A DNA stretch of 46,953 nucleotides from an uncultured SAR116 cluster alpha proteobacterium (GTDB lineage: Bacteria; Pseudomonadota; Alphaproteobacteria; Puniceispirillales; Puniceispirillaceae), in contig CACNSW010000012.1 in the NCBI GenBank assembly GCA_902623185.1, forward strand, positions 1 through 46,953, given 5' to 3'. Shown one piece after another: positions 16,345-26,885 of the stretch. Below the pieces are notes generated by a model, which saw only the letters and a list, made by a program, of their open reading frames with translations, was not told where the DNA came from and ran no database searches. Position 1 is the stretch's first letter; each line of letters begins with the position of its first letter. Position numbers and translations under genes: made by a program.

Positions 16345-17477
16345 ACCAAGCCAGAGATACGCTAGATAAATCACACGTCGTCGTCATCAAGGTTGGGTCA
16401 GCGCTTTTAGTAGACGAACGGCAGAACAGAATCAACGAAGAGTGGCTTATCGGTATGGCTTCTGACATTGCCACCCTTCATACCACCGGCAAAGCTGTAG
16501 TCGTCGTATCAAGTGGCGCCATCGCACTTGGTCAGCAGAATCTGGGACTTCCAAGAACAGGTCTGCGACTTGAGGAGAAGCAGGCGGCTGCGGCAACCGG
16601 CCAGGTGATCCTAGCGAATGCCTGGATGATGGCCCTAGCCAAACACGATATCAGCACTGCGCAAATTCTCCTTTCCCCAGATGATACCGAGACCCGAAGA
16701 AAGCATCTCAACGCACGTGCCACAATTAAGACACTGCTGGAGCTAAAGTCTGTTCCCGTTGTCAATGAAAATGACACGGTGGCCACTGCAGAAATCAGAT
16801 ATGGCGACAATGACCGGCTCGCGGCGCGCGTTGCTGCGATGTTGAGCGCGGACATGTTGATCCTGTTCTCCGACATAGATGGCCTTTACACCGAGAATCC
16901 AACACAAAATAGCGCTGCAAAACATCTAGCGGAAGTCAATGCAATCACACCCGAAGTGCTGAAGATGGCGGGCAGTGCTAACGCCACTTATGCTTCGGGT
17001 GGTATGATCACGAAATTGGAGGCGGCCCGCATCGCAACCAAAGCCGGCTGTGACATGGTAATTTGTGACGGACGACCGCTCAAGCCTCTCTCAAAATTGT
17101 GTGATGGCGCTCGTTCTACTTTATTTCATGCTGGTGCATCGCCTCTCACGGCTCGAAAGCGATGGATTGCCGGCGCGCTCTCTCCAAAGGGCCGTTTAAC
17201 TGTTGATTCTGGTGCCCTTTGCGCGCTACGGAAAGGCCGCTCGCTTTTGCCAGCAGGGGTTGTGAATGTTAAGGGGCAATTTGAACGCGGCGATTTGATC
17301 GCCATTCATAATCAGGAGGACGAAGTCATCGCCTATGGTCTGTCCGCCTATTCAGCCAGTGATGCAATGGTGATCTGTGGCCATAAAAGTCGTGAAATTG
17401 AAACTTTGCTAGGGTACCGTGGTCGCGATGAGATCATTCACGCAGATAATTTGGTGATGGTTGATACACCTTCCTAA
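16332..17477 (+). CDS. proB: Glutamate 5-kinase
   Basis: ProB phosphorylates L-glutamate to gamma-glutamyl phosphate, the first and feedback-controlled step of proline synthesis. The amino-acid-kinase domain shows [19 protein letters not shown], the catalytic/substrate segments [12 protein letters not shown] and [12 protein letters not shown], and [11 protein letters not shown]-terminal PUA domain (about 285-365) begins at GRLTVDSGA. Length is 381 residues, full. The start overlaps obgE and has AGAGGAAG at 16316-16323, 8 bp before the ATG. The next gene is proA, the following pathway step. Confidence 0.97.
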   Translation: MVTMNQARDTLDKSHVVVIKVGSALLVDERQNRINEEWLIGMASDIATLHTTGKAVVVVSSGAIALGQQNLGLPRTGLRLEEKQAAAATGQVILANAWMMALAKHDISTAQILLSPDDTETRRKHLNARATIKTLLELKSVPVVNENDTVATAEIRYGDNDRLAARVAAMLSADMLILFSDIDGLYTENPTQNSAAKHLAEVNAITPEVLKMAGSANATYASGGMITKLEAARIATKAGCDMVICDGRPLKPLSKLCDGARSTLFHAGASPLTARKRWIAGALSPKGRLTVDSGALCALRKGRSLLPAGVVNVKGQFERGDLIAIHNQEDEVIAYGLSAYSASDAMVICGHKSREIETLLGYRGRDEIIHADNLVMVDTPS

Positions 17478-17519
17478 TGGCAAAGTGCTAAAAGAGATCT
17501 AAGTCAGGGATCAAGAATA

Positions 17520-18803
17520 ATGACAACCGAAAATATTATATCCGACGCTAGCAAGCAATTAGTCAGCAATATGGTTAATACAGCACGCGAAGCTCAAAGA
17601 AAGCTAGCTTTCAGTGATTACGACATGAGGTGTTATGCGCTTCTTTACGCAGCTAAGCTGATAAGGTCAAACACTCGTAATTTAATCCAGGAAAATTTGA
17701 AGGACCTCAAGGCTGCCGAAAAAAGAGGGGTAAACACAGCCTATATTGATCGCCTTACAATCAATGAACCCAGGGTGGAGTCAATGGCCCGCAGCCTGGA
17801 AGCCATAGCTAATTTACCTGACCCACTGGGTGTTAAACTTGCACAATGGCGGCAGCCTAACGGTCTGGAAATCAATCGTATTTCCACGCCCCTTGGCATT
17901 ATTGGAATAATTTTTGAGTCTCGTCCAAATGTAACAGTAGATGCTGGTGGACTTTGTCTAATGTCAGGTAATCCAGCGATATTACGCTGCGGATCAGATA
18001 GTTACAGCTCTACAACGGCTCTTCAGAAGATATTGATAGACGCCATTTCATCAGCAGGGCTCCCGGCAGGCGCAATTCAGATTGTTCCCACAACAGATAG
18101 GAATGTAGTCTCAGCTATGCTTCAGGCATCCGGTGAGATAGACGTTATCATTCCTCGGGGAGGAAAATCTTTGGTTCAACTTGTTCAAGCAGAGGCGCGA
18201 GTACCAATTTTTGCGCACATGGAAGGCATCTGCCACATCTTCGTGAGTGCAGATGCAGACCTTAAAAAAGCATGTGAAATTATTGAAAATGCAAAAATGC
18301 GGCGGCCGGGAATTTGTGGTGCGGCGGAAACCCTATTAATTCAAAGATCGATTGTCCAAAATTTTCTCCCAAAAATATCGAAACGTTTGCGCGCGGCAGG
18401 TTGCCTGCTGAAGGGAGACGAAACCTCAAGAGGGATAGATCCTGAGATTGAGGTTGCAACAGAGGAAGACTGGGCCACCGAATATCTGGATAGTATTATC
18501 TCAATCAAAATCGTAGATGATTTAGACTCGGCCATTTCACACATCGCCAAATATGGTACAAACCACACAGACTGTATAATTACTGAAAAGGTGAGTGAGG
18601 CTGAAATTTTTATCGAGCAAGTTGACAGCGCAATTGTCATGGTGAATGCCTCGACTCAATTTGCCGATGGTGGCGAATTCGGGATGGGTGCGGAAATTGG
18701 TATTGCTACTGGGCGCTTGCACGCGCGTGGTCCTGTTGGCGCGGCACAGTTAACTAGCTTCAAATATGTTGTCAGAGGCGATGGCCAAACCCGTCCAGCA
18801 TAA
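17520..18803 (+). CDS. proA: Gamma-glutamyl phosphate reductase
   Basis: ProA reduces gamma-glutamyl phosphate with NADPH to glutamate semialdehyde. The aldehyde-dehydrogenase-like fold carries FESRPNVTVDAGGL (132-145), VIIPRGGKSL, the catalytic cysteine C266 in RRPGICGAAETLL, and FGMGAEIGIATGRLHARGPVG near the C-terminus. Length is 427 residues, normal. Position 157 reads ILRCGSD where most family members have ILRGGSE, a small variation. The N-terminal part looks richer in Asn, Lys and Ile codons than its neighbours. It follows proB after 42 bp, and its 3' end overlaps the nadD start. Confidence 0.96.
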   Translation: MTTENIISDASKQLVSNMVNTAREAQRKLAFSDYDMRCYALLYAAKLIRSNTRNLIQENLKDLKAAEKRGVNTAYIDRLTINEPRVESMARSLEAIANLPDPLGVKLAQWRQPNGLEINRISTPLGIIGIIFESRPNVTVDAGGLCLMSGNPAILRCGSDSYSSTTALQKILIDAISSAGLPAGAIQIVPTTDRNVVSAMLQASGEIDVIIPRGGKSLVQLVQAEARVPIFAHMEGICHIFVSADADLKKACEIIENAKMRRPGICGAAETLLIQRSIVQNFLPKISKRLRAAGCLLKGDETSRGIDPEIEVATEEDWATEYLDSIISIKIVDDLDSAISHIAKYGTNHTDCIITEKVSEAEIFIEQVDSAIVMVNASTQFADGGEFGMGAEIGIATGRLHARGPVGAAQLTSFKYVVRGDGQTRPA

Positions 18804-19449
18804 AGACACAGCAGGTGATGGCATAACGCACCGGCGTCACCTGACCCCCCCCCTGTTTCATGATTCGCGCAGAAGAAGCGTTGGATTAGTCGGCGGGTCC
18901 TTCAACCCGGCCCATGATGGCCATCTTCATCTTGCGAAAATGGCCAGAAAAACCCTTGGCCTAGATGAGGTCTGGTGGTTGGTAACCCCGCAGAATCCTC
19001 TTAAACCTCCGACAGAAACGGCTTCTCTTGATCATCGCTTACAATATGCCCGCAAACTAGTCAGCGAAAAAAACTATATCAAGGTGATTGCGCCGGAGCT
19101 TGGAACACGCAATAATTATACGCTTAATACACTGAAACTTCTGAAAAACGTTGCACCGCGGGTAAAATTCTTCTGGATTATGGGAGCTGATAATCTAGTA
19201 CAATTTCGCAAATGGTATCGGCACCGTGATATAGTAGATCGGATCGCCATTGCCGTAATTGACAGACCGGGCTATTCTTATGCAGCGTTGAGTATGGGAC
19301 GGTTTGTTTTATCCCGTCGCGTTTCAGCAAGACGTCTGGGTAAATTACAACGTGGAAATGGATCAAAACCACCGGTTTGGTGCTTCATATCGGAAAGCCG
19401 ACACTATGCGTCGGCAACTGCGCTTCGGGCGCTGGGCTTAAAACTTTAG
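18781..19449 (+). CDS. nadD: Nicotinate-nucleotide adenylyltransferase
   Basis: NadD joins nicotinate mononucleotide and ATP to form deamido-NAD. The nucleotidyltransferase signature GLVGGSFNPAHDGHLHLA is at about 35-52 and contains the (T/H)xGH catalytic motif. WWLVTPQNPLK and FWIMGADNLVQF follow, and the C-terminal SATALR takes the place of the ISSTxIR motif. The start is not fixed: ATG at 18781 (overlapping proA by 23 bp) or at 18766; neither has a strong ribosome-binding site. The roughly 30-residue leader before the catalytic domain is typical of alphaproteobacterial NadD. It forms a run with proBA and rsfS. Confidence 0.93.
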   Translation: MAKPVQHKDTAGDGITHRRHLTPPLFHDSRRRSVGLVGGSFNPAHDGHLHLAKMARKTLGLDEVWWLVTPQNPLKPPTETASLDHRLQYARKLVSEKNYIKVIAPELGTRNNYTLNTLKLLKNVAPRVKFFWIMGADNLVQFRKWYRHRDIVDRIAIAVIDRPGYSYAALSMGRFVLSRRVSARRLGKLQRGNGSKPPVWCFISESRHYASATALRALGLKL

Positions 19450-19506
19450 ACTTTGTTTCACCAGCCCAGCAACCAGGCAAACTTTTGGAGAGACATCATA
19501 GCTAAA

Positions 19507-19875
19507 ATGCTTTCGCCACTCGAAGCTGAGCAGATCCTGGATCTAATCACTTCGTCACTCGATACCGACAAAGCCGAGAATATCCAAACAATTCCGCTAC
19601 ACGGTAAATCCTCAATGGCCGATTACATGGTCATCGCAAGCGGTTCATCGTCGCGACAAGTTACCGCAATGGCTGAACATATTGAGTTCAAGCTCAAACA
19701 GGCTGGGGTAAATCTACTGGGGTTAGAGGGGATGCGGCAAGCAAATTGGGTTCTTCTCGATGCAAATGATGTGATTGTCCATCTTTTCCGCCCCGAAGTC
19801 CGTGATTTCTATGGTTTGGAGAGGATGTGGCTGCATGCCTCAGATGAAGAAGTAGTCACAGTAGGACACGACTGA
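19507..19875 (+). CDS. rsfS: Ribosomal silencing factor RsfS
   Basis: RsfS (YbeB/Iojap) binds L14 on the 50S subunit and blocks subunit joining when nutrients are limiting. The domain is complete: GKSSMADYMVIASGSSSRQVTAMAEH, then GLEGMRQANWVLLDANDVIVHLFRPEVRDFYGLERMW. The ATG at 19507 gives 122 residues, the usual size. The frame is open back to a TTG at 19453, but that extension is not conserved-looking. It lies between nadD and rlmH, the standard alphaproteobacterial order. Confidence 0.95.
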   Translation: MLSPLEAEQILDLITSSLDTDKAENIQTIPLHGKSSMADYMVIASGSSSRQVTAMAEHIEFKLKQAGVNLLGLEGMRQANWVLLDANDVIVHLFRPEVRDFYGLERMWLHASDEEVVTVGHD

Positions 19876-19985
19876 AATAGAATGACAAATGGCGGTGTGT
19901 TCAACGTCACGAATCCCCAGAATGCCATGCCCGTTCCCGCTGTGCAGAAGATTTACAACCCAATTCTAGCAAAGAGGCACAACCG

Positions 19986-20444
19986 ATGAAGCTGGTCATT
20001 CTTGCAGTTGGAAAGGGCAGGAATTCTCCAGAGCACGCGCTTGCAGCCAGCTATATAAGACGCCTGCCACAAGGTGGTGAGATCGTAGAAGTTGAGTCCA
20101 AGCTCATGTCCGGCCCAAAGCGCCAGCAGGATGAGACTAACTTGCTATTGCGGCGAGTGCCGGACAACGCCATTCTCGTCTGCCTAGATCCGCGCGGCAA
20201 AGACACCTCCTCAGAATTGCTAGCTAGCATGATAGTTGGCTGGCGCAAAGAAAGCCAGAAAACAGTTTATTTTGCAATTGGTGGTGCCGATGGACATGAC
20301 AGTATAATCTACAAAAGAGCAGATTTGCTAATCTCCTTTGGTGCAGCAATCTGGCCACATATGCTATTTCGCGCGATGCTTGCAGAACAACTTTACCGAG
20401 CAAATGCTATCCTCTTAGGGCACCCGTATCACCGTAGCAATTAA
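19986..20444 (+). CDS. rlmH: 23S rRNA (pseudouridine1915-N3)-methyltransferase RlmH
   Basis: RlmH is a small SPOUT-class enzyme that methylates pseudouridine 1915 in helix 69 of 23S rRNA on the assembled 70S ribosome. The start MKLVILAVGKGRN and the knotted SAM-binding end (YFAIGGADGHDS, LISFGAAIWPHMLFRAMLAEQLYRA, GHPYHR) are diagnostic; the last His/Arg residues contribute to catalysis. Length is 152 residues, standard. It is separated from rsfS by 110 bp that holds no gene. It may be co-transcribed with the genes on both sides. Confidence 0.96.
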   Translation: MKLVILAVGKGRNSPEHALAASYIRRLPQGGEIVEVESKLMSGPKRQQDETNLLLRRVPDNAILVCLDPRGKDTSSELLASMIVGWRKESQKTVYFAIGGADGHDSIIYKRADLLISFGAAIWPHMLFRAMLAEQLYRANAILLGHPYHRSN

Positions 20445-20512
20445 GCGATATCTCCTTAACTACGTCGGCAAGCCTTCTGTACTTTAGCTTTCAGCATTAG
20501 TATAAAGCTGCC

Positions 20513-22048
20513 ATGTCACAGGAAAGTAAAAAATCTGGTCCTATCGTTCTTTGTATTATGGATGGATGGGGTCATCGTGAGGCGCGCAGTAACAACGCAG
20601 TTGCACTTGCTAAAACACCTAATTTCGACAGGTTGCGCAATCAGTACCCTAGCAGTTTTCTCTCAGCCGCAGGTCCTGATGTAGGCCTTCCCGAAGGACA
20701 GGTTGGCAATTCTGAGGTTGGTCACATGACTATTGGAGCTGGAAGGATTATTATGCAGGATCTGCCAAGAATTAATCAAGCAACTAGTGAAGGTTCGCTT
20801 GCGGCGCATCCATTACTGCTAAACCTTGCTGGGCAACTGGCAGCAACCGATGGAACTGCACATGTAATGGGATTGTTGTCCGATGGCGGCGTGCACTCGC
20901 ATCAAGATCACATGTTGGCGATCACTAACGGCCTATGTAATGCGGGGGTAAGGGTGGCAATCCATGGGTTCACTGATGGACGCGATGTTCTTCCCAAAAT
21001 AGCCGGAGAAAGCGTAGCAAATTTTGCCTATGGGTTACCAAATAACAGCGCCATTGTCACCATCATCGGACGCTATTTTGCGATGGACCGAGATAAACGT
21101 TGGGACCGGACAAAATGCGCCTATGACGCAATCATTTCTGGCAGTTCCGACCAAAGACCTTTTGCGTCAGCCGCCGAAGCCATCGCCAATGCCTATGACA
21201 CCGGAGAGAGTGATGAATTCATACGCCCACGTGTGATAGGAGCATATGCCGGGATAAGTGATGGTGATGCTCTAGTCTTTGTAAATTTTCGGGCCGACAG
21301 AGCACTTCAACTGCTGAATGCCATGCTGCTTCCAGAAACAGTAGGCTTTGATGCCACACCTCCAAAAATATCCACAGCAATCGGGATGACAACCTATTCC
21401 GAGGATCTTGGATCCCGCATGCAGACGCTGTTTCCACCACTGGAAATTACAAAAACACTGGGTGAAGTTGTCGCTGTGGCTGGACAGCGACAGTTACGCC
21501 TCGCCGAAACTGAGAAATATCCACATGTGACATTTTTCTTCAACGGTGGTGATGAGACAAGGCGACCAGAAGAGGATCGCCATATGATACAATCACCGAT
21601 GGTAACTTCATATGATCAGAAACCAGAGATGAGTGCGGAGGGCGTGTTAGCCGTAGCGTTGAAGAGCATAAAAACAGATCAGCACGATCTGATAATTGTC
21701 AATTTTGCTAACCCGGACATGGTTGGTCATACAGGAGATCTACAGGCGGCGATTACTGCCGTTGAAACAGTGGACGGCTGTATCGGCCAGATTGCCGAGG
21801 CGCTGGTTGAGACCGGGGGACAGATGCTTCTCACGGCCGACCATGGCAATTGCGAGTTGATGTGGGACGATCACGCTAATTCACCACATACCGCACACAC
21901 CACAAATCGTGTGCCGCTAATCCTCGTCAATGGCAAAAATTCTACTAAAATAGTTGATGGGCGTCTTGCAGATCTTGCGCCAAGCTTGCTTGAAATGCTC
22001 AACATAACCAAGCCCCCCGAGATGACCGGCAAATCGCTTTTGCGATAG
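20513..22048 (+). CDS. gpmI: 2,3-bisphosphoglycerate-independent phosphoglycerate mutase
   Basis: GpmI is a dimanganese enzyme of the alkaline-phosphatase superfamily that interconverts 3- and 2-phosphoglycerate. Asp17 in CIMDGWG and the catalytic Ser67 in GQVGNSEVGH are present. FTDGRDV lies in the transferase domain. The second metal site is completed by NFANPDMVGHTGD, LLTADHGNCE and a HTAHTT segment. Length is 511 residues, normal. In relatives it is followed by envC; here ctpA follows directly after a 132-bp spacer. Confidence 0.97.
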   Translation: MSQESKKSGPIVLCIMDGWGHREARSNNAVALAKTPNFDRLRNQYPSSFLSAAGPDVGLPEGQVGNSEVGHMTIGAGRIIMQDLPRINQATSEGSLAAHPLLLNLAGQLAATDGTAHVMGLLSDGGVHSHQDHMLAITNGLCNAGVRVAIHGFTDGRDVLPKIAGESVANFAYGLPNNSAIVTIIGRYFAMDRDKRWDRTKCAYDAIISGSSDQRPFASAAEAIANAYDTGESDEFIRPRVIGAYAGISDGDALVFVNFRADRALQLLNAMLLPETVGFDATPPKISTAIGMTTYSEDLGSRMQTLFPPLEITKTLGEVVAVAGQRQLRLAETEKYPHVTFFFNGGDETRRPEEDRHMIQSPMVTSYDQKPEMSAEGVLAVALKSIKTDQHDLIIVNFANPDMVGHTGDLQAAITAVETVDGCIGQIAEALVETGGQMLLTADHGNCELMWDDHANSPHTAHTTNRVPLILVNGKNSTKIVDGRLADLAPSLLEMLNITKPPEMTGKSLLR

Positions 22049-22180
22049 TCCCATACTGGAACGCTTGTCTCGTCTCGGGAGCGCTGGCACGATGTTGCAA
22101 TATTTGATTTAAATACTAAATGATAGCATCATGGGCCGGTAGGTGGACAAACATCGGAATGGCAAGTGGGATTGAAATAC

Positions 22181-23500
22181 ATGCAACTAGGATTTTTATT
22201 TCGACGCATTCGGTTCTGGCAGCTGCTAGCGGTTGGCGTCCTACTTTTCTTGGGTGGTATGGCAGTTCCAACCCTGACCACCGCGCAGTCCGACGATCAA
22301 CAGGAAACCTACAGGCAACTCGGCCTTTTTGGTGATGTGTTTCAACGGATTAGGGAATCATATGTTGACAAGGTTGAAGACAAGGAACTTGTAGAAGCCG
22401 CAATTACTGGCATGCTGACATCGCTTGATCCGCATTCGAGCTATTTAGATACCGAAAACTACAACACGATGCAGGTCCAGACAAAGGGTCGTTTTGGCGG
22501 TCTTGGAATTGAAATCACGATGGAAAATGGGATGATCAAAGTGGTTTCACCTATTGATGACACCCCTGCCGCCAAGGCTGGGCTACAGCCTGAGGATTAT
22601 ATCATCGCCGTCAATAATGAATCGATCATCGGTCTACAGCTTTCAGAAGCAGTTGAAAAATTAAGAGGTAAAGTAGGCTCGAGGGTCACCGTGAAAGTAC
22701 AGCGCAACCAGGGAGAGCCTTTCGATGTCACCCTTGTCCGCGATGTTATCAAGATCAAATCCGTGCGCTCAGAAATTTTCGACGGTATTGGCTACATACG
22801 CGTGACAACATTTTCTGAGCAGACTAGTCCAGGCCTTAAGGATGCAGTTGCCAAATTCTTCGCAATCGAAGGAGATAGTTTGAAAGGGATTGTCCTCGAC
22901 CTTAGAAACAATCCGGGAGGGCTGCTGAATGAGGCGGTAGCGGTGAGCGATGCGTTTCTTGAAGAGGGCGAAATCGTCTCAACACGTGGCCGCAATGCAG
23001 ATGAGGGTAGCCATATTTATGCTAAAGCTGGTGATATTGCACGTGGACTACCGGTTGTAGTTCTGATCAATTCCGGTTCTGCTTCCGCTTCAGAGATTGT
23101 AGCTGGTGCACTTAAGGACCATAAGCGCGCAATCCTGCTTGGCACTCGTACCTTTGGTAAAGGCTCCGTCCAGTCGGTAATACCTGTTTCTAACACCGCC
23201 GCTATCCGCCTTACGACAGCTCGCTATTATACGCCATCGGGTGAGTCCATTCAGGGCAAGGGTATCGCGCCAGACATTGAAGTTGCGCTTGCACGTATCG
23301 AAAAACTTGATGGTGGAGATTTCCGTGAAGAAAATCTGAAGGGCGCACTTGATGGCGACACTGACTCGCAAGCCGCTACACAAAATGAGGATGAGGATGA
23401 CGAACCGTTCGATCAATCAAAAATTGACTTTCAACTTGCACGAGCACTTGATTTGATTCGCGGTATCAGTGTTTTTGAATCGATAAAATCCTCATCATGA
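22181..23500 (+). CDS. ctpA: Carboxyl-terminal processing protease (S41 family)
   Basis: CtpA is a periplasmic tail-specific protease with an N-terminal membrane anchor or signal (residues 10-30). A PDZ domain (about 98-178) contains the FGGLGIEI groove motif. The S41 catalytic core has LDLRNNPGGLL, the nucleophile serine in NSGSASASEIVAG (298-310) and the general-base Lys327 in TFGKGSVQ. An acidic linker (NEDEDDEPFDQ) precedes the C-terminal helix. The start at 22181 is favoured by a gtggga at 22166-22171; a GTG at 22166 is the alternative. In alphaproteobacteria CtpA is coded between envC and a divergent polysaccharide deacetylase; both are missing here. Confidence 0.95.
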   Translation: MQLGFLFRRIRFWQLLAVGVLLFLGGMAVPTLTTAQSDDQQETYRQLGLFGDVFQRIRESYVDKVEDKELVEAAITGMLTSLDPHSSYLDTENYNTMQVQTKGRFGGLGIEITMENGMIKVVSPIDDTPAAKAGLQPEDYIIAVNNESIIGLQLSEAVEKLRGKVGSRVTVKVQRNQGEPFDVTLVRDVIKIKSVRSEIFDGIGYIRVTTFSEQTSPGLKDAVAKFFAIEGDSLKGIVLDLRNNPGGLLNEAVAVSDAFLEEGEIVSTRGRNADEGSHIYAKAGDIARGLPVVVLINSGSASASEIVAGALKDHKRAILLGTRTFGKGSVQSVIPVSNTAAIRLTTARYYTPSGESIQGKGIAPDIEVALARIEKLDGGDFREENLKGALDGDTDSQAATQNEDEDDEPFDQSKIDFQLARALDLIRGISVFESIKSSS

Positions 23501-24006
23501 CAGCACCAATCATTCCCTATGACGAGCGTCCCTATCGGCCTTGTGTCGGGATCTTTCTAATCAATGGTAAGGGCATGGTCTTTGCAGGTCGGCGTATCGA
23601 TAGTCGGGCTGAGGCTTGGCAAATGCCCCAAGGGGGGATAGACCTTGGCGAAACACCTGTTGAAGCCTGTCTGCGTGAAATGGAAGAAGAGATAGGCACC
23701 CGTAAGGCGACAGTGTTGCACGAAATAAAGGAATGGCTCAATTATGATATTCCAAAAACCCTCGCTGAAAAGCTATGGCACGGCCAATATAAGGGTCAGA
23801 AACAGAAATGGTTGCTGTTGCGGTACAATGGTGTGGACGCAGACATCAACATTCAAACAGCTGTACCTGAGTTCTGCGAATGGAAGTGGATTTCACCCAA
23901 TAAACTGATTGACCTGGCAGTGCCGTTTAAACGTGATGTCTACCGTCACGTCCTCTCAACGTTCGAGCCGCACATCAAAAAAATGCAAATCATTTCCGCC
24001 AAATAG
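23497..24006 (+). CDS. rppH: RNA pyrophosphohydrolase (Nudix)
   Basis: RppH removes pyrophosphate from 5'-triphosphate RNA ends and so primes mRNA for RNase E decay; it also hydrolyses dinucleoside polyphosphates. The Nudix box is exact: G-x5-E-x7-REMEEEIGT at residues 41-63, after WQMPQGG. Substrate-binding segments YRPCVGIFL and LWHGQYKGQKQKWLLLRY are present. Length is 169 residues, normal. Its ATG overlaps the ctpA stop (ATGA), so the two are translationally coupled. It converges on atpC after 52 bp. Confidence 0.96.
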   Translation: MTAPIIPYDERPYRPCVGIFLINGKGMVFAGRRIDSRAEAWQMPQGGIDLGETPVEACLREMEEEIGTRKATVLHEIKEWLNYDIPKTLAEKLWHGQYKGQKQKWLLLRYNGVDADINIQTAVPEFCEWKWISPNKLIDLAVPFKRDVYRHVLSTFEPHIKKMQIISAK

Positions 24007-24058
24007 AAAAGCCTATCAATATTTAGCTTTCCCAAAAATTCGGTGTTTTCCGGCAAAC

Positions 24059-24415
24059 TTAAAGAGACGCAGCAACCGCTCGTAAGAACTCAGCCTCAGC
24101 CTCAGAAGCATTATCAGCGCGTACGTTTAGATCTGCGGCGTCTGCCGCGTTGAGGTCCTCAGCACGTTCTGCCAGAATGGTAATTGACTTAGGCGTCACG
24201 TCTGCAAGGCCACCATCGATCATGTAACGGTTAACTATCTTGCCGTTTTCATGCACTTCAATGACACCACGTGCTAAATCTGCAAGCATTGGTGCATGCC
24301 GCGGAAGCACACCAAACAACCCCTCAACACCCGGTGCAACAACCATTTCTGCTGCCTTTTGCACCATAATTTTGGCTGGTGTGACCAATTCAAGTTGCGT
24401 TGTTTCAGCCATCAT
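24059..24415 (-). CDS. atpC: ATP synthase F1 epsilon subunit
   Basis: The epsilon subunit sits at the foot of the central stalk and can inhibit ATP hydrolysis. The N-terminal beta-sandwich is complete: LELVTPAKIMVQ, VVAPGVEGLFGVLPRHAPML and YMIDGGLADV. Length is 118 residues, at the short end; the C-terminal helical hairpin is reduced to about 30 residues (AEDLNAADAADLN onward), so inhibitory control may be weak. Two tandem ATGs (24415 and 24412) are both possible starts. It is the last gene of atpHAGDC. Confidence 0.95.
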   Translation of the reverse strand: MMAETTQLELVTPAKIMVQKAAEMVVAPGVEGLFGVLPRHAPMLADLARGVIEVHENGKIVNRYMIDGGLADVTPKSITILAERAEDLNAADAADLNVRADNASEAEAEFLRAVAASL

Positions 24416-24453
24416 TAATTACCCTTTGACAAACGCCCCGAAAACAAGCTGGA

Positions 24454-25881
<1,428 letters not shown>

Positions 25882-25949
25882 TCATTCACTCCAAGCTAAA
25901 CCGTTTTAGGGGTTTTTCATCTCCACGTTTATTCACATTCCAACAGTTT

Positions 25950-26831
25950 TTAGACCGCCTCAGCACCAGAGATTATCTCAATCAATTCTTTCGTAATTGT
26001 TGCTTGCCGCGAGCGATTATAGACGAGTGTAAGTCTGTCTATCAGATCACCAGCATTGCGCGTGGCATTATCCATTGCTGTCATCCGAGCCGCCAGTTCA
26101 GATGCAGAAGACTCGAGTATGGCTTTGTAAAGCTGCGTCGAAATGTTCCGTGGCAACAGGCTGGCAAGTAATTCGTCTTCTTCAGGCTCGTAGTCGTAAT
26201 TCGCAGTTGCCCCATCTACAGCTAACTCCTTACCAGACTCAACTTCGGCAGGGATCAGACGTGTCAGTGTCACTTCCTGAGTAATGGCGCTAACGAATTT
26301 GTTGTAGATGACTGTGCAAACATCAAATTCACCGGCTTCGAATCCATTTTTTATAGTCGCCCCTATCGAATAAGCATCAGCAAACGAAACATTTGTACCT
26401 TGAATACCCTCCAGCCGATCAATGTACAGTTTACCCAATTCACGCCGCAACGCATCAGCTGATTTTCGACCAACCATCAAGAGATTGACAGTCTTACCGG
26501 CTGCTTGCAGACGACTAACCTCGGTACGGGTTAGTCTTGTGATGGATCCGTTGAAACCACCACACAGACCGCGGTCAGCAGAAATCACAACAAGGAGATG
26601 CTTATCTGATTTTCCGTTACCGACAAGCAGTGCTGGGCCATGGACACCGTCGGAATTTGCGGCAAGACTGCCAATAATTTGGCTCATCCTATCGGAATAT
26701 GGACGGCCTTGTTCAGCAGCTTCCTGAGCGCGCCGCAGCTTTGCAGCCGCTACCATTTTCATGGCAGAGGTGATTTTCTGCGTGGATTTGACGCTGTTAA
26801 TACGCGTCTTGAGATCCTTCAAAGATGGCAT
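25950..26831 (-). CDS. atpG: ATP synthase F1 gamma subunit
   Basis: The gamma subunit forms the rotating central shaft. The N-terminal coiled-coil helix [20 protein letters not shown], the segment [12 protein letters not shown], and the C-terminal helix [21 protein letters not shown] are family signatures; the two terminal helices pair inside the alpha-beta ring. Length is 293 residues, normal. A ggag motif stands just before the ATG. The spacers to atpA (54 bp) and atpD (71 bp) are short, so it is within the operon. Confidence 0.98.
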   Translation of the reverse strand: MPSLKDLKTRINSVKSTQKITSAMKMVAAAKLRRAQEAAEQGRPYSDRMSQIIGSLAANSDGVHGPALLVGNGKSDKHLLVVISADRGLCGGFNGSITRLTRTEVSRLQAAGKTVNLLMVGRKSADALRRELGKLYIDRLEGIQGTNVSFADAYSIGATIKNGFEAGEFDVCTVIYNKFVSAITQEVTLTRLIPAEVESGKELAVDGATANYDYEPEEDELLASLLPRNISTQLYKAILESSASELAARMTAMDNATRNAGDLIDRLTLVYNRSRQATITKELIEIISGAEAV

Positions 26832-26885
26832 TCACCAAACTCCATTATTTGGTTACTGGCGCAACAGAACTATACCCCGTTTGCC

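Noticed and set aside
24012-24034. AAAGC/GCTTT hairpin between rppH and atpC
   Set aside because: A 5-bp AT-rich stem with a long loop; too weak to call a terminator for either strand.
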